A stretch of 64,000 bases of DNA from Pseudoscleropodium purum (lineage: Eukaryota > Streptophyta > Bryopsida > Hypnales > Brachytheciaceae), in the NCBI GenBank assembly GCA_963969395.1, contig OZ017797.1:31124001-31188000 (forward strand). Reading direction: 5' to 3'. The position numbers and the translations under genes are program-made. Below, in pieces: positions 1 through 12,910 of the stretch. Below the pieces are notes generated by a model, which worked only from the letters and a program-made list of their open reading frames with translations, ran no database searches and had not been told where the DNA came from. Positions within the stretch are counted from its first letter, which is position 1, and the number at the start of each line of letters is the position of its first letter.

Positions 1-189
1 TTTTATGGCGGTGTAACGACAGTTATAATCACTATACATGATTTATGCCCTTTTTAATCTTACTGAATTTTGTATCAGCTGTTAGTAGTATTGTGTTATG
101 CGACGACGATCAAGTGATTATTGTGTGTCAAGGACTCGGGTTGCGAATATGTTTCAGTTTATCTTTTGAACTTGCGGAATTTAATACAG
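1..189 (+). other. Intron of the PNPase gene (partial)
   Basis: AT-rich sequence that ends in an acceptor just before the first visible PNPase exon at 190. It belongs to an intron whose start lies outside the window. The codons just before the acceptor happen to stay open and read like RNLIQ, so the exon could begin slightly earlier; 190 was chosen because it follows TACAG and is in phase with the next exon. Confidence 0.6.
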
Positions 190-3100
190 ACGGGAGTAAG
201 AAGTGACGGTCGGAAGGTCACTGACGTTCGACCGATTCAAAGCATGTGTAGTCTTCTTCCACGAACTCACGGAAGTGCTCTTTTTACTCGAGGGGAAACA
301 CAGGTTCCAGAAGCTCCCTTTTGCACCCAATTCTATGTTTTCATTTTACATGTTACGGCTCCTGCTATTGATCGTCTTATTGAACATTCACTTGCGAGGC
401 ACCCTCTCAAAGCTTTCAGCACTGAAACTTCGTTTCATGGTCTATGCAGGCATTGGTAGTGATAACTTTGGGTGGAGACAATATGGGGCAACGTGTTGAT
501 AATCTCACTAGTACAGAAGATCTTAAACGCTTTTATTTACAAGTGCGTTACTTATTTCTGGGCTTTGTTCATGTTTTTCTTAAGGTCATGCTCTGTTAGG
601 TCTGATTTAAGCTAGATCATAAAATCGCAGTTGGTTGTGGAATTATCAATAATCTAGTAGCCGGAAAGCAATTGGCATTGGTGACCAAGATTCATTATCT
701 GTCATTTCGTATACCTTTTTTCATGTGCGCACTCTCACTGTGTGGTTTCCAGTATTCATTCCCTCCAGCTTCTGTAGGAGAAGTGGGAAGGGTTGGTGCT
801 CCTAGTAGGCGGGAAATTGGACATGGAACACTTGCAGAGCGGGCTTTAGAACCGGTCATCCCAGACGAAGAGGGTTTCCCTTACACCATCCGGGTAGAGA
901 GTTCTATTACCGAAAGCAACGGGTCATCCAGGTAGTAGACATCTGTCTTGCATTGTTTTTATTTAGGAAACACAGATTGTGTTGCAATCCTATTTGTTTG
1001 TGAGAAGTGGAGGCTCTTTTGTGACCTTACCATGCGTTATTTTCATCGTCCTTGTAGTATGGCTTCAGTCTGTGGAGGTTGCTTGGCTATGCTGGACGCG
1101 GGTGTTCCGCTTAAATCGTCTGTGGCTGGAATTGCCATGGGGCTGATTCTGAACACAAGAGATTGTGGAGGGGATGGAGAGCCTCTCATATTGAGTGACA
1201 TTCTAGGATCAGAAGATGCCTTAGGTGACATGGACTTCAAGGTGAACATTACCATTTCAATTTAATCCCATGGTCGTGTCTACTTTTGGTACTGCACTGC
1301 CTGTAAATTGCCACTAGAACTCCAGTATTGCGTCGACTTTAGAAGCAACATTATTCATGCTATGCTTATCTGCGAATACATCATCATAAATGCCCTATTT
1401 TAATTTTGCTATTCATATGTTAATTGATATTGACAGGTTGCTGGGAATGAGACTGGAATCACTGCTTTTCAAATGGATATTAAGGTGCGTGAAACGGTCA
1501 AAATCTGCTATCTATTGGAGACCAACAGTGAATATTTTCATCGCTCATGTGCAGACTCTGACTTGTAGTGGCTGGGGATTTGGATAGGTAGAGGGCATTA
1601 CAGTTCCTGTAATGAGAATGGCATTGGAACAAGCTAAAGCTGGCCGCATTCATATTCTTGGTATTGCCTCTTTTAGCATTTTACCTCTGGAACTTTAGTG
1701 ACTTTTTTATGTACTCATTATCAACTGTGTTGGATTGAGCTTTTCGAAGTTTTATTTTACCATGAAATCGAGTTTTAATGGTTACAGCGAAGTTCCGTAA
1801 GCTCGCTAAATGTCTCAAAGTCTAGAGGATGAATTAGGTGCCTTGAATCAGAAGGATTTCAAAGTTCGCATTTTTCAGTTCCTTACCTTAATCAAAGAAA
1901 GAGTTTTTTGGGCTTCCTCTTGCCTGAGAATTTTAATAGCTCTGTTCGTCTGGGATGAATCTATCTGTTGAGCTTGGCTCTAACGTTGTTCTGGGGAATA
2001 TATCTGTTTTACAGGTGAAATGTCTAAGAGCTCACCTCCTCCAGCTCTGCAGGTGTCAACTCATGCACCACGAATTACAATGCTAAAGGTATTCAGTTTA
2101 AGTTGATTGTGTTTGATGCATAAGGAATGCGATATTTATTGTTTGTCTTATTTTGATATTTTTTGACTACCCTGAGATAATTGTTGTAGACTCACAAATT
2201 CGCTCAGATTGTTACTAGACTTCAATTAGATCCGCCGACTTCTCCAAAGTTGCAGCACTTCATGTCAGGCAAGCATGACAGTTTTTGTGTCTAATCATCG
2301 GTTCTTAACCAAAAAAAATTGGTGGACAGGTTGATACTGACAAGATAAGTATCATTGTTGGACCTGGAGGAAAGACAATCAGAGGCATTATAGAGTCCTC
2401 TGGAGTTGAGTCAGTGGATGTTAGTGATGATGGTTCTGTAAGTCTTCTTCTTTTTCTCGTGGGATTCGTGCTTAGTAAGATTGTGTTTGAAGCATATTCA
2501 TACCATCGTGGAAGGGTTCATTTCCATTGTATAAATATGCCAGTTTCGGTTTTCCGTGTTACAAGGGACAGCCGTCAAATTTAATTTTTCAATTGTGGCT
2601 TACTTCAGTATTGACCTTTGTTTTGACGATTGCAGGTTAGGATTGTAGGGCGATCTGTCCAAGGAATAGAAGTTGCTAGGTCCAGGATTTTAGGTTTGAC
2701 AATGGTTCCCACGGTGGGGACTGTGTACAGGTATGTGACCTCTAGAGTTCTTTCGAACTTAACAATTTCGGGAGATTCCGTATTGTTGATTCTCTTACAG
2801 TGCAGTCTCTGAAAATGCAGTTTTGCGCACATTCTTTGATTCAAGGTTTTTCAATTGATTAGTTGACCAATGATATGAAATCAAATGCCTGGTCGGATAT
2901 CTGATGAGGGTCGTTTCCTGGGCTTCTGAGTCATTTATTTCCTCTTACTGTCGTGGAAATGTTTGTGCAGGAATTGTAAAGTGAAGACAGTGACCACTTT
3001 TGGATGTTTTGTAGAAATAGCTCCAGGGAAAGAGGTCAGTGCTTATGTCACCCTTATTTTTAACTGTGCGCTTCCTGCTAATGTGTTCTGTGTTATCATT

Positions 3101-4261
3101 TAAGATGTATTGCTTGTGTTCTTCCGTAGTTTTCAATTTTGGTACGTTGTGACTAGTCTATCAGACTGCCAGATATAGGAATCTAGATCAAGACCTGGCC
3201 TCTGCAATTATGCCTCTACAATCTAATTTGTGGGTTGTAAACGCAGGGCTTATGTCATATTAGCGAATTGACTAGTAGCAAGAAACTGGCAAGAGTTGAA
3301 GATGTAAGGTCCTCCTGGCACAGTTGCTTAACATTTTGAAACTTATAATAATAATTTCACTGTGGAAGCTAAATGTCGATTATAGTAATTATCCAAACAT
3401 ATTTCTATTGGTCAAAAATAATGTAAGATGTCTTTCTGTTGGTACACATTGCTACCTTGGAACTTCCTGAATGATTCATTTCAACTCCTTTCTATACATT
3501 AAATTATAAATAATAAAATCCTATGTGAATTAGCTTGAGTTCTTATACACTATATTTGTTTGTCACGGTGAGATCTTCGGAACCATGTGTTCCGAGGTTG
3601 CGGTCATGGTGCCGTTAGAAAGCTCTTTACGAGGAGGGGTGCACAGACTTTGTTTCATGGCCTTTGGACATACGGTGCGAAAGTTTTGGATTTTTGAGTT
3701 ATTTTCGAATTAAAAATTGAATTAAATTATCTTTTACTTTGGGCCAACAGCGCAGGGCTACACTAGTAGATATGGAAACAGTCACTTTGGGCCATTTAAG
3801 CACGTAGGGGTTAATAAGTTGAATACTTTAGAATTTTCATGTCACGTTTCCAAATATGGGTTAAAGAGGAGGCTGCTATGGTTGTTTATTTGCTGGCAAT
3901 GATAACATGCGATGAAGCGTGAATCAGTAATCAACCACTGCATTCTTATCTGTTGTTTCTTGTGTCCAGTTTGTGAACGAGGGAGACTTCTTAGATGTCA
4001 AGCTAATTGAGGTACGTCCTGTTTCCTCCTTAGTTGAGACTTTTTCTTTGATGCTGAGTAAGATGAGGCAGTCATTTTCCAAGTATGTGGACTCTCAAAT
4101 CTTGTAGCCGAATTCATATTAATGGCTGTAATTTAATGATTTTACAGATCAATGCAAGGGGTCAGCTGCGACTGAGTCATCGTGCCTGCTCCGTGGACCA
4201 AAGTGTGCCTGGTAGTGAGAGTGCACCAGAGCTTGCGGGTGCCACCAAGGAAAATGCTTAG
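190..4261 (+). CDS. PNP: Polyribonucleotide nucleotidyltransferase (PNPase), C-terminal part, organellar type
   Basis: A phosphorolytic 3'-5' exoribonuclease and polyadenylase of plant organelles. The 5' end of the gene is outside the window. Exons: 190-303, 450-542, 753-931, 1058-1241, 1437-1484, 1588-1660, 2015-2088, 2330-2437, 2636-2730, 2971-3034, 3247-3303, 3970-4011, 4148-4261; all phases join to give 414 residues and TAG. The visible protein starts in the second RNase PH domain ([16 protein letters not shown], then the active-site stretch [16 protein letters not shown] with the metal-binding aspartates), followed by a KH domain ([13 protein letters not shown]) and an S1 domain ([20 protein letters not shown] ... 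GQLRLSHRA). The tail after S1 is only about 23 residues, shorter than I recall for the angiosperm enzymes. The S1 wording resembles the plant mitochondrial enzyme, but without the N-terminus the organelle is not settled. Family call is certain; the exact first exon boundary is less so. Confidence 0.95.
3304..3969 (+). other. Long PNPase intron
   Basis: A 666-bp intron before the penultimate coding exon. It contains a moderately GC-rich patch (about 3575-3670) followed by AT-rich sequence, and two short near-identical words (CACTTTGGGCC and TTACTTTGGGCC near 3735 and 3782). No coding signal was seen. Confidence 0.6.
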
Positions 4262-6479
4262 TAATATTCTCTTTTTCAACCATTTGTGAGGATATCTTTG
4301 TCTATCACACCCCTAGTAATTCCAATGAACGCCATCGTTCAATAATCATTTCCTGGATGTGTGAGTATGATTGACATCATGAGATACTTGCTGTCCGTGT
4401 AGCAAAAATCTGCCGACATAGAAGTTATTGGAGGAGCAATTTTTTATGCCTTGCCCTCACTCTCACCTAATAACTTTGGAATCAAAATGAGGCTGCATAT
4501 GTGCAGATTACAACATACTCGTATGCCTCTGATGTAAGGCTCTTTCGTGCAGTGGAAAATACAGATCCTTGAGTTGCAACGTAACCCCATCCACCCTCTG
4601 ATAGTCTTCTTTTTTAAACTTGCTTCTGAATATGGTTTGCATACAATATTGCACTTCCTGCGGTCAGAAAAATTACAGGATTTGGTTCACAGGATTTCAA
4701 AACATCATCTTACTTTGATATCATCTTATATTATAATTTTTTTCATGTAGTGACCTGGTGCTTATATTCGAGGTACTCCTGGACATAACCTTGCCTTGAT
4801 AATCCAATTAGTTCTATCAGGTACTTTTTTAATTAGAAATATTTCACCCAAATGATGATTTGTAAGATTTGTGGATTGAACTATCTTGAGAGACTCTATT
4901 TGAGCTATAATTCAGAGCCCACCCTATTTGTGCCACTATGTGTTAATAACTTACATTTCAAACTTTCAAATGCCTACTTTAGTAATGCTTAGTGGCCAAG
5001 AAGTGGGCACTAGTAGGGTCTCTTGCCTTATGACACAATAAATGTAAAAATGATATCTACAAGAATTTGTGGAGATGCAAGTATTTCAATTGAACTATCT
5101 ATTTTGAACTCCTACTTGATTGGACTAAACATTTTGAATTGCTACTCTATCCATTTCAATGTCCTTGACTAAATGTCCATTTCTTTAGAGAACCTCCTAT
5201 TATATGTGTCTCTAAATGTTGAAGTAACTTCAACAAGTTTTGAATAAAAATGCATTAACCCTAGAAGGTAGCATCCCTCCATAATCCAAGTAGTCACTAA
5301 GATAATTTAAGTTTTGGTCCAATAAGTGCATTTTTTTTATTCTATAGTTAATAGTGAAGGTCATCCATTGGACCTTTTAGATTGATAGCTAGTGTCTTTG
5401 CAAGGTTAATGAATCTAATGGCCTTGTAGTATTATTAAAAGTGGTAATAAAATTATCTTTGGACTTCACACAAAAAAACATTCTATCTATAGACCTTGAA
5501 AAAATATCTTGGAGAAATCAATGGTGCATGTCTCTTGTCTTTTACTATTGACAAATTACATTGTAGATTCAAGTGTCTCTTCATTGCAAAAACTTATTTT
5601 ATATAAAAAAATCCCTACTTCATGTGCATTCCCATTCACCAATTAGGTGAAAATTCAACTTCTCACAAAAGTTAAGTATTTTTTTTCCTATTTTATTATT
5701 TATAGGTGCTTGCTATTATTTTGAGTTGAATCCTATGGAGGAGTTTAGTTTCTTCCTTTGTCACCTATTGAAGATTATGTTTCCCACCTTTGTATTAACT
5801 AAATCTTAAATATTGGAAGGAATATTTATTGCCTTGAGTAAATTAAATTTTAAATTCTTTTAAATTCTTGTTGATTTCATTTAGAGGTTTAAATGTATAG
5901 TCTACCTTTTCTTCACCCTTCATATGGATACAACTTTATAGGTAGAGAAATTACAAGCATTGTTTTTTTTGTGGAAATCAAAGATCTACCATACCATATT
6001 TAATGGTTAGGGCTAACAAAAAACATTATTTATATAATGGATGCTAGAATTTTTGAAAAATTATTGTTTCAATTATAATTGTGTAGTGAAAAAGAATCTT
6101 GTAAAATATTTTATTTTGAACATCACTCAAACTATATTTTCTAGACAAAATTTAAATACTCAACAAAACATGATGATTCAAATGATCGGATATGTACATC
6201 CTTAATGAACATGCACTACCTAAAATATGACACAAAAATCTAGATATTTTATTTCAAAAGCTATAAACAATCAAAACATGAATCTAGGAAAGCCTACTAT
6301 CTAGCTTTGATTTTTTATTTTCTTAAATAGAGTACTTTGCAAATTAACAACTCATTCATATGGTTTTCCAAGAATTTATGCTATAGACTAAAGTATATTG
6401 GAATTGTTTCTCAATTTCCAATAAGATCCTAATTATACAAGCAACTATATTGCAAGAGGCTCTATAATTGTAGAAGCAA
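4262..6479. other. Intergenic, AT-rich, PNPase 3' flank
   Basis: Holds the PNPase 3' untranslated region and then low-complexity AT-rich DNA. Six-frame reading gives only short open stretches with no recognisable domain. I see no RNA gene here. Confidence 0.6.
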
Positions 6480-6895
6480 CTCATTTTTCAAATAAGGTAA
6501 TTATAATAGAAGTACCTATTTCGAATAGGCCTCTACAATGGCTTTGTAGGTTGAATTATTGTAAACAATAGTTGAATGCACTATTCATTAAAAGAGATTC
6601 ATTGTTTGTACCTTCTCGTCCACTCACCCCTCTTCTTTCTAGGCTTAGGGAGAAGTGCCAAAACTGATCATAATAGGTGAGTCTATGAGACCAGAATGGG
6701 TCTAGATGAAAAATCCATATTTAAATTGAATAAAATATTCATTTTGGGAGGAAAAAAAATATTGCACTCTTCCTCGTCTTTATTTTTGCAAACATTGGAT
6801 TCAATTTTTCCACAAGTTTCTCACAATATACAAGCTAAAATGCTTAAGTTATCCAAAATAGGTACTTCTACTTTACTCAAACTTCCTCACTTTTA
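6480..6895. repeat. Dispersed repeat, copy A (pairs with 49757-50120)
   Basis: About 400 bp that aligns by eye, in the same orientation, with 49757-50120. Shared landmarks in order: ATGCACTATTCATTAAAA, TTTGTACCTTCT, GGCTTAGG-AGAAGTG, TCTATGAGACC, GATGAAAAATCCA / GGTGAAAAATCCA, AATAAAATATTCATT, CTTCCTC, and AGGTACTTCTACTTTA. Copies have diverged by substitutions and small indels, and copy B carries a 22-T tract inside. No long open frame is conserved between them, so this looks like a non-autonomous mobile element or a degenerate retroelement fragment. Confidence 0.75.
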
Positions 6896-7197
6896 ATAGC
6901 TTCTATTTATGCAAAGCCTTCTCCCCTTGACAATATTTTATGTTTATCAATAGTATATATAGTAACTATAATTAGTGACGATATTAGGTACTACTGACGC
7001 ATGCCATATTTCATCCATTCCCAGCCAGAAAAATCATCCATGCGTCAGCCCAAACAAGGCGTGGGTTGCGCGATTCGACCTTCAAGGGTTTTAGCAGAGT
7101 GTTTGGTGATGGTGGTCGTTTTCGTGTTTGGAGAGTTTATGCTTCGTTAGGGTTTCACAATCCACCATTGCTGGGCTCACCTCGTCTTGCGTCCTCG
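6896..7197 (+). other. PRL1 upstream region and 5' UTR
   Basis: The base composition changes from AT-rich to balanced near 7010, about 190 bp before the PRL1 start codon, which suggests the start of the promoter/5' UTR. No TATA element could be assigned with confidence. Confidence 0.4.
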
Positions 7198-10100
7198 ATG
7201 CCGGCCCCTGGGAGAGGCGGCACCGAGGTGCTGGAGCCCGTGGAGCCGCAGTCGCTCAAGAAGCTCTCGCTCAAGTCCTTGAAGCGCGCCTTGGACATCT
7301 TCGCACCCACGCATGGCGAACGCTTTTCCACGCTGTCCGAGAGGTGCTCATCTTCCTCTTTCTAATCCTTAGAAAATAAATCCATCGAAGATTGACTGAT
7401 TTCCAGGCATTTCATAGATCCGGCGTGTCGTGGTGACCTTCTTGAGTGGTTAGCGCCACTCTCGATTTTATGGCACTGGTCAAATTTTTAATTTCTCTTG
7501 TTGGAAAACGAAAGGGTATTGCAACGCAACAAAGAACGCGCCATTTGGATACCGTATGCAACAGTTATGAAGGTTCAAAGGTTTAATGTAAGGTGACCTA
7601 GAATCGTAGAATCGCTTCTTCCGCTATAGAGGATTGTTCTTTTTGTTGGTGAATGAAATGTGAATTGCAGCGCACCAAAGAACGCGGCATTGGGATACCA
7701 TATGCAAGAGTTATGCAAGAGTTATGAAGGTTCTAAGTTTTATTGATAGATGACCTAGAATCGCTTCTTCGACAATAGGTACATATTTTGTAGGTTCGTG
7801 TTGTTGGTGAGTGAAAGAGGTTTCCATTGCACCAAAGAATGTGTTATTTGGAATACGAACGCAAACGTTATGAAGTGTGCACGTTTGTTTGATAGATGAC
7901 TTAAAACTTGCTTCTTTGAAAATATGTGCATTTTGATGAAGGGGATATACACTTGCTGAACATCTGATCAGGTGGCGATTAGGGTCCCTGGCAAGTTTGG
8001 GTCACTACCTTACTGTCCCTAACTCTTAGGCGAAGCCAAGTGCTTACACATTTTCCCTCTTCTGTTGTGTGCATTGGTGGTTTAATTGGATGCAGTAACA
8101 AAATTCGCGTCATCTCTAAGGTACACGGTTTCATCTATTCTCTCTCTATCGTCTTCTTCGCGGGCTAAATTATACTGTGGAAGAATCTCCAAACTGTCAA
8201 CAAGAACCCCTGGGCTTAGTCCCCATTTACAAAAAAATTCTGGTTGTTTGAACTGTATGTCTCTGCGGTTTAGGGTTGTGATGGCAGATTAAAATGCCTT
8301 CCGAGTGACTGAACTCTAGAACTGATTAATATGCACTTTGTCCTTGTGTTTAGAAATTCAGTCATTTGCTGCCCCAATTTGAGCTTTTATGGTTCTTGCT
8401 CTTGTGTTTTGATGCTCGAGGAGCAAATGATGCAGGTGAATGACGAGTATAGTGTTGTCAAGGACATGCCAGTTGCGAACCCGAGGGAGTCTGCTGGTGC
8501 TAAACCTGGAGACAATGGCCTCCAGAGCTTGCGTGTCCCTGCTCCGGAGCAGCCTACTACAAGCGCAGGTATTGTTGATGATTTGAGGTTTTCGTATTTT
8601 TTATTCTGAAGTATCTCTGCTATATACCCTAGAAGCAAAACTATGGGCTCCCTTCTCTCACCTACCTACGCTCACTTTGGACGCAAATGTGATTCCTGAG
8701 TGTGTAATGTATGCGTCGTAATCATTATGGAAGATGCGGAATTATGCTAATGAGTCCTAATTTGGTAGTCGGAGATGCTGCTACTTTTTCGACACTGAAC
8801 GAACACAATGAATGAAGTGAAAAACGAGTTCTTGAAGTTTTGTCGCTAAATTTTTACTGAAAGTTCTCTTCATGCTTGCTTTCAATGCCAATTATTCTAC
8901 ACCTATTTTCAGGATCAGCATCTGTAAAGACAGGAGGCAAACAACTTGCGTTGGTACCTGCACGAGCGCAACCTGCAGCTGCAGCACCAATTGTTGGTGC
9001 TGCTGCTCCTACAGTGGATCGCACTTCTACTGCTATTACAACAACTGATCGGTATGTCTTTTGCTACACTCAGACTTCTACAATGTATATGCATTTGATC
9101 ACGGACGAGAATGAGAATTTAGGGCATGAGGGTGATCTGCAGCTGATTTGAACTTTTGTTGAAGTTATCAAATATAATTTATAAACAAGGCATTAAGTTA
9201 TTGAATTGATGTTAGCAGGTATCAACCAAGTGCTGCAGTTATGAAGAGGCTTCCTAGCAAATGGCCGAAACCCGTTTGGCATCCACCTTGGGTGAACTAC
9301 AGGGTAAGCGCTGGACTTTGCTCGTTTCCTGTTCGTGGATGATCACCCTGTGGTCGAGAAAGACATTACAATAAGTTTCGTGTTGAAATGATAAGCTAGG
9401 CTTTATTATCAGTGTCGGGTGATTTCAATGAGTCTGGATGCCACATGCAACGATGGTTAGGCTCCCATTGGAGATCTTCTGTGGCTCAATCGTTTTGTGG
9501 GTCTCGCAGGTCATCAGCGGGCATTTAGGGTGGGTCCGATCAATAGCGTTCGATCCTGGAAACGAATGGTTTTGTACAGGCTCAGCTGATAGAACTATTA
9601 AGGTGAGTGTTAATTTTGTTTGTCCTTTTTTGTGCATGCCCATCTTTAGTTGACTTGCATGCCTTAATAGAATTCCTTCTTTTCCAACATGCGTCAAGCT
9701 CCACTTCGTATATCCATCTGGCTTCTGCCTTGCACTGTTTATTTCAATCCTGCGAAATTTTGAAGTATGCGGTTTACCTCAAATTACACTGATTTGTCCT
9801 CGTGCGTGACACTAATTTACCAAAGTTACACTATTTTAAATTTTAGATTAGTGCAGGTTCAAATATTAGTGGATTGTACCAATTTGCAGACACATAAAAT
9901 TTCGTAGTAACGCTTCTTTTTTAAGTTGACTCTAATTTTTTATTCACACTAATACAACATATTAGTGTAGTTTCGCTTTTTAGCTTAGATAAGCACGGAC
10001 AGTTATTATATTACATTAATATAAATTTACTATTCCAATGTAATGTCAATACTGTTCATTATTATTATAAATTATGAAACACGTTATACTTGCTCTCCCC

Positions 10101-12910
10101 AGAATGCTTTGAATTCTTATAGTTTATCTCGCCTTGCATCTTGTCTTAATGCCGCAATTGGTGTGAAATTTGCGTATTTTTCCGCTTCGAAGTATTTGAA
10201 TTAAACGTGTAGTCACTTCAGTTCCATCTAGTGTTCCATTTTGTTTGCAGCCAAGAGAAACTCTTATCTGAGTAAATTCAGGGTAATTCTTTTCTAGGGT
10301 GAGGCCATCGAAGGGGTTACAATGTTGCTCATTTAGGTCTTGATGCTGTTTTTTTAATTCGCTGTGACTTTGGTGTACAGATTTGGGATAGTGGAACTGG
10401 GCAGCTGAAGCTGACTTTAACTGGTCATATCGAGCAAGTTCGAGGTATGTATATTCAGTTGGTGTATGTCACCCGTGTTTTGTGTAATGAGGGAACTATA
10501 TACTTCAGTTTTCTATCTTCCGAGTCATATCATGATAGTGGGTGAATGAATGGTGTTGTACAGGTCTTGCAGTGAGCGCTCGGCATCCTTATATGTTCTC
10601 AGCTGGTGACGACAAGCAGGTCAAATGCTGGGATCTTGAGTATAATAAGGTGTGTTCTGACTCTTACAAAGCATTGATGCATTGTAGGTATGCTGGTTAG
10701 GGACTATCTTTGTTACAAAGCATATATGTGATTTGCTGAAGACATCACTGTAACATTATGCAGGTTATACGGTCATATCATGGACATCTGAGTGGAGTTT
10801 ACTGCTTAGCGCTTCATCCAACACTTGATATTCTCATGACTGGCGGACGAGACTCAGTTTGTCGGGTATGGTGTTTTTGTTCTCCTTTGGTCCTGATGTT
10901 TTATTGAACCCTAATTATTTCGTGAGCGTTTGGTTTTTGAGTTTAGAGTTCTTTGCGCATAATATTTCTCTTTGCAGGTATGGGATATGAGAACTAAGGC
11001 ACAGGTGTTTGCGTTATCTGGACACGAGAATACGGTCTGCTCTGTGATCACGCAGGCTACTGTAAGATTTCAATACTGCTTTCTTTGCTGTTGCATGGAT
11101 TACATTCTGAGCTGTGTTGCATCCAGCATTCATGGTTATTCTATGAGGGTTCTCAGTGTAGTTGATTGAAGTTCTGTTGGTCTCGGAATTCTTGTGTGAA
11201 AGCTTTTCTGCCTCACTGCTTTTGGTCCATTGCTGTGATTATTTTTCTGCTAATACATTTAAGGTTAATTTAATATCTGTGGAGAGGGAGTAAGTTTGCA
11301 CCTCATAGCTATGATGTTTATTGTTTGCAAAGTACCAAAACGCTTACACCAGACTACTGATGTTTAGCACTTTTTTCATGGACCCGAAATCTCAGGACCC
11401 TCAAGTTGTAACAGGATCGCACGACACCACAATCAAGCTTTGGGATCTTGCAGCTGGTTTGTAATTTATCCCTCCTTGTATCTAGGTGCTTTAGATTTGA
11501 ATTTACATTTCTGAAGTGCTTTTTGTAATCCTAAATTCTCACTTGGGAAAGGTTAAAAATTAGAAGTTAGATTGCTGCGTTTATTTACCTTATGGTGCTC
11601 CATGTCATCTATGCTCACTTCTCAGGTAAAACTATGTCCACGTTGACATTTCACAAGAAGTCTGTCAGAGCATTGGCGATGCATCCCTTTGAGTGAGTTT
11701 CAGCTCTCTTTTCTTGATGAGAATATATCTGAAGTGAACCAGATATTATGTAATGTTTGACTTGTTGCATTCTAGAAGTACTGGTGTTCCCCCTAATATT
11801 TTATACATTGTAATTTGACTTTGAGTTGTATTCTTCTTTTTTTTCGCAATAGTTTATGGATGCCTTGGCAAGTGCTATAATTTCGTGTATCTTTGGCTTG
11901 AATAGACATACTTTTACCTCAGCATCAGCAGATAATATTAAGAAATTCCGACTACCGAAGGGAGACTTTTTGCATAACATGCTGTAAGCATTCTTTATGC
12001 AACTTGGCCAGTTTTCGTATTGTTTGCTTTCATATATTCGGATTGAACTAATTCTTTACAATGATAACTGGTCTTCTCTTCTTGATCTTTTCGTATTTAC
12101 ATCCACCGATGTTCTGGGTAACTAATTCGTTCACATAATTAGTTGTTGGTGTCTCTTGTGATTATTGGAGGTCTATAATATGGTTGCTTAATGAATCGCG
12201 TAGCATATCCGTAGACCTGCTGATTTTTTTCTGATGCTTATGTCGTGTTGTGGCGTTGGAATTCACAGATCTCAGCAGCGCACAATTGTTAATTGCATGT
12301 CCATCAATGAAGACAATGTTATGGTGTCAGCAGGTTGTACCGCAGGACCCTTCTGGAACCTTTCCCTTTCTAAGTTGAAATGACTACTATCGTATTTCAG
12401 TGGCGTATTTTTTGTGGTCCTGAGATTAGATTTCTCATTTTTAGTATCAAATTGCGTGCAGGTGATAATGGGAGCATGTGGTTTTGGGATTATAAGAGTG
12501 GGCACAACTTTCAGCAAGCCCAAACAATCGTGCAGCCTGGTATTCTACTTTTGCCAATTTCTCATATCTTTCAGTTTGTAGGCGCTATGATCAGGACGAC
12601 TGTTTTTATGGAGGGTGACTATTGCTTACGAAACTTGCCTTTGGCATAACGACGGAAACCTGATCATTTAATTGCAATCACCATTATGTCGTTTGAGAAG
12701 CGTTTTGACTGTATGCATTACTGTGTTTGGCTTGCAGGATCGTTGGATAGTGAGGCTGGAATTTATGCCCTTTCATACGATCAGACGGGCTCTCGGTTGA
12801 TTACTTGTGAAGCGGACAAGACTATCAAATTTTGGAAAGAAGACGAAAATGCCACACCAGAGACCCATCCGATCCACTTTAGGCCGCCCAAGGACATGCG
12901 CCGGTTCTGA
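7198..12910 (+). CDS. PRL1: PRL1/PLRG1-type WD40 protein of the NineTeen (Prp19/MAC) spliceosomal complex
   Basis: A nuclear WD40 scaffold of the Prp19-associated complex, needed for pre-mRNA splicing and, in plants, for sugar, hormone and immune responses. Exons: 7198-7343, 8096-8120, 8436-8568, 8913-9051, 9219-9303, 9510-9602, 10381-10444, 10564-10649, 10764-10865, 10978-11061, 11396-11456, 11626-11692, 11906-11983, 12269-12333, 12462-12539, 12738-12910; all phases join, giving 492 residues (Arabidopsis PRL1 is about 486). The N-terminus carries the family signature [19 protein letters not shown]; exon 2 is only 25 nt (SNKIRVISK). Residues 60-160 are a low-complexity Ala/Pro/Thr linker. Seven WD repeats run from about residue 177 ([16 protein letters not shown]) to the conserved end [16 protein letters not shown]. 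The start is the ATG in the family-typical MPAP context. No damage seen. Confidence 0.97.
7519..7945. repeat. Three tandem imperfect repeats in PRL1 intron 1
   Basis: Three head-to-tail units of roughly 150-160 bp start near 7519, 7667 and 7826. Each has, in order, CAACAAAGAACGCG / CACCAAAGAACGCG / CACCAAAGAATGTG, then TTTGGATACC-like, GCAA-AGTTATGAAGGTT, GATAGATGACCTAGAATCG-like and CTTCTTC. Divergence increases in the third unit. The core of the unit recurs at 54456-54520, so the unit is related to a dispersed element. Confidence 0.8.
9797..10080. repeat. Short inverted sequence patches in PRL1 intron 6
   Basis: This long intron (9603-10380) holds an AT-rich patch with several copies of the word ACACTA / TAGTGT on both strands (for example GTGACACTAAT near 9805 and CACTAATACAACATATTAGTG near 9945). 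It may be a short fold-back element. Evidence is limited to these words. Confidence 0.35.

Noticed and set aside
7066..7379. Alternative frames and an upstream extension of the first PRL1 exon
   Set aside because: The frame starting at 7198 gives the family-conserved PRL1 N-terminus; the upstream part is probably 5' UTR.
7519..7945. Possible CRISPR-like array
   Set aside because: Only three long, diverging units without short identical repeats and unique spacers; this is an intronic tandem repeat in a eukaryotic gene.
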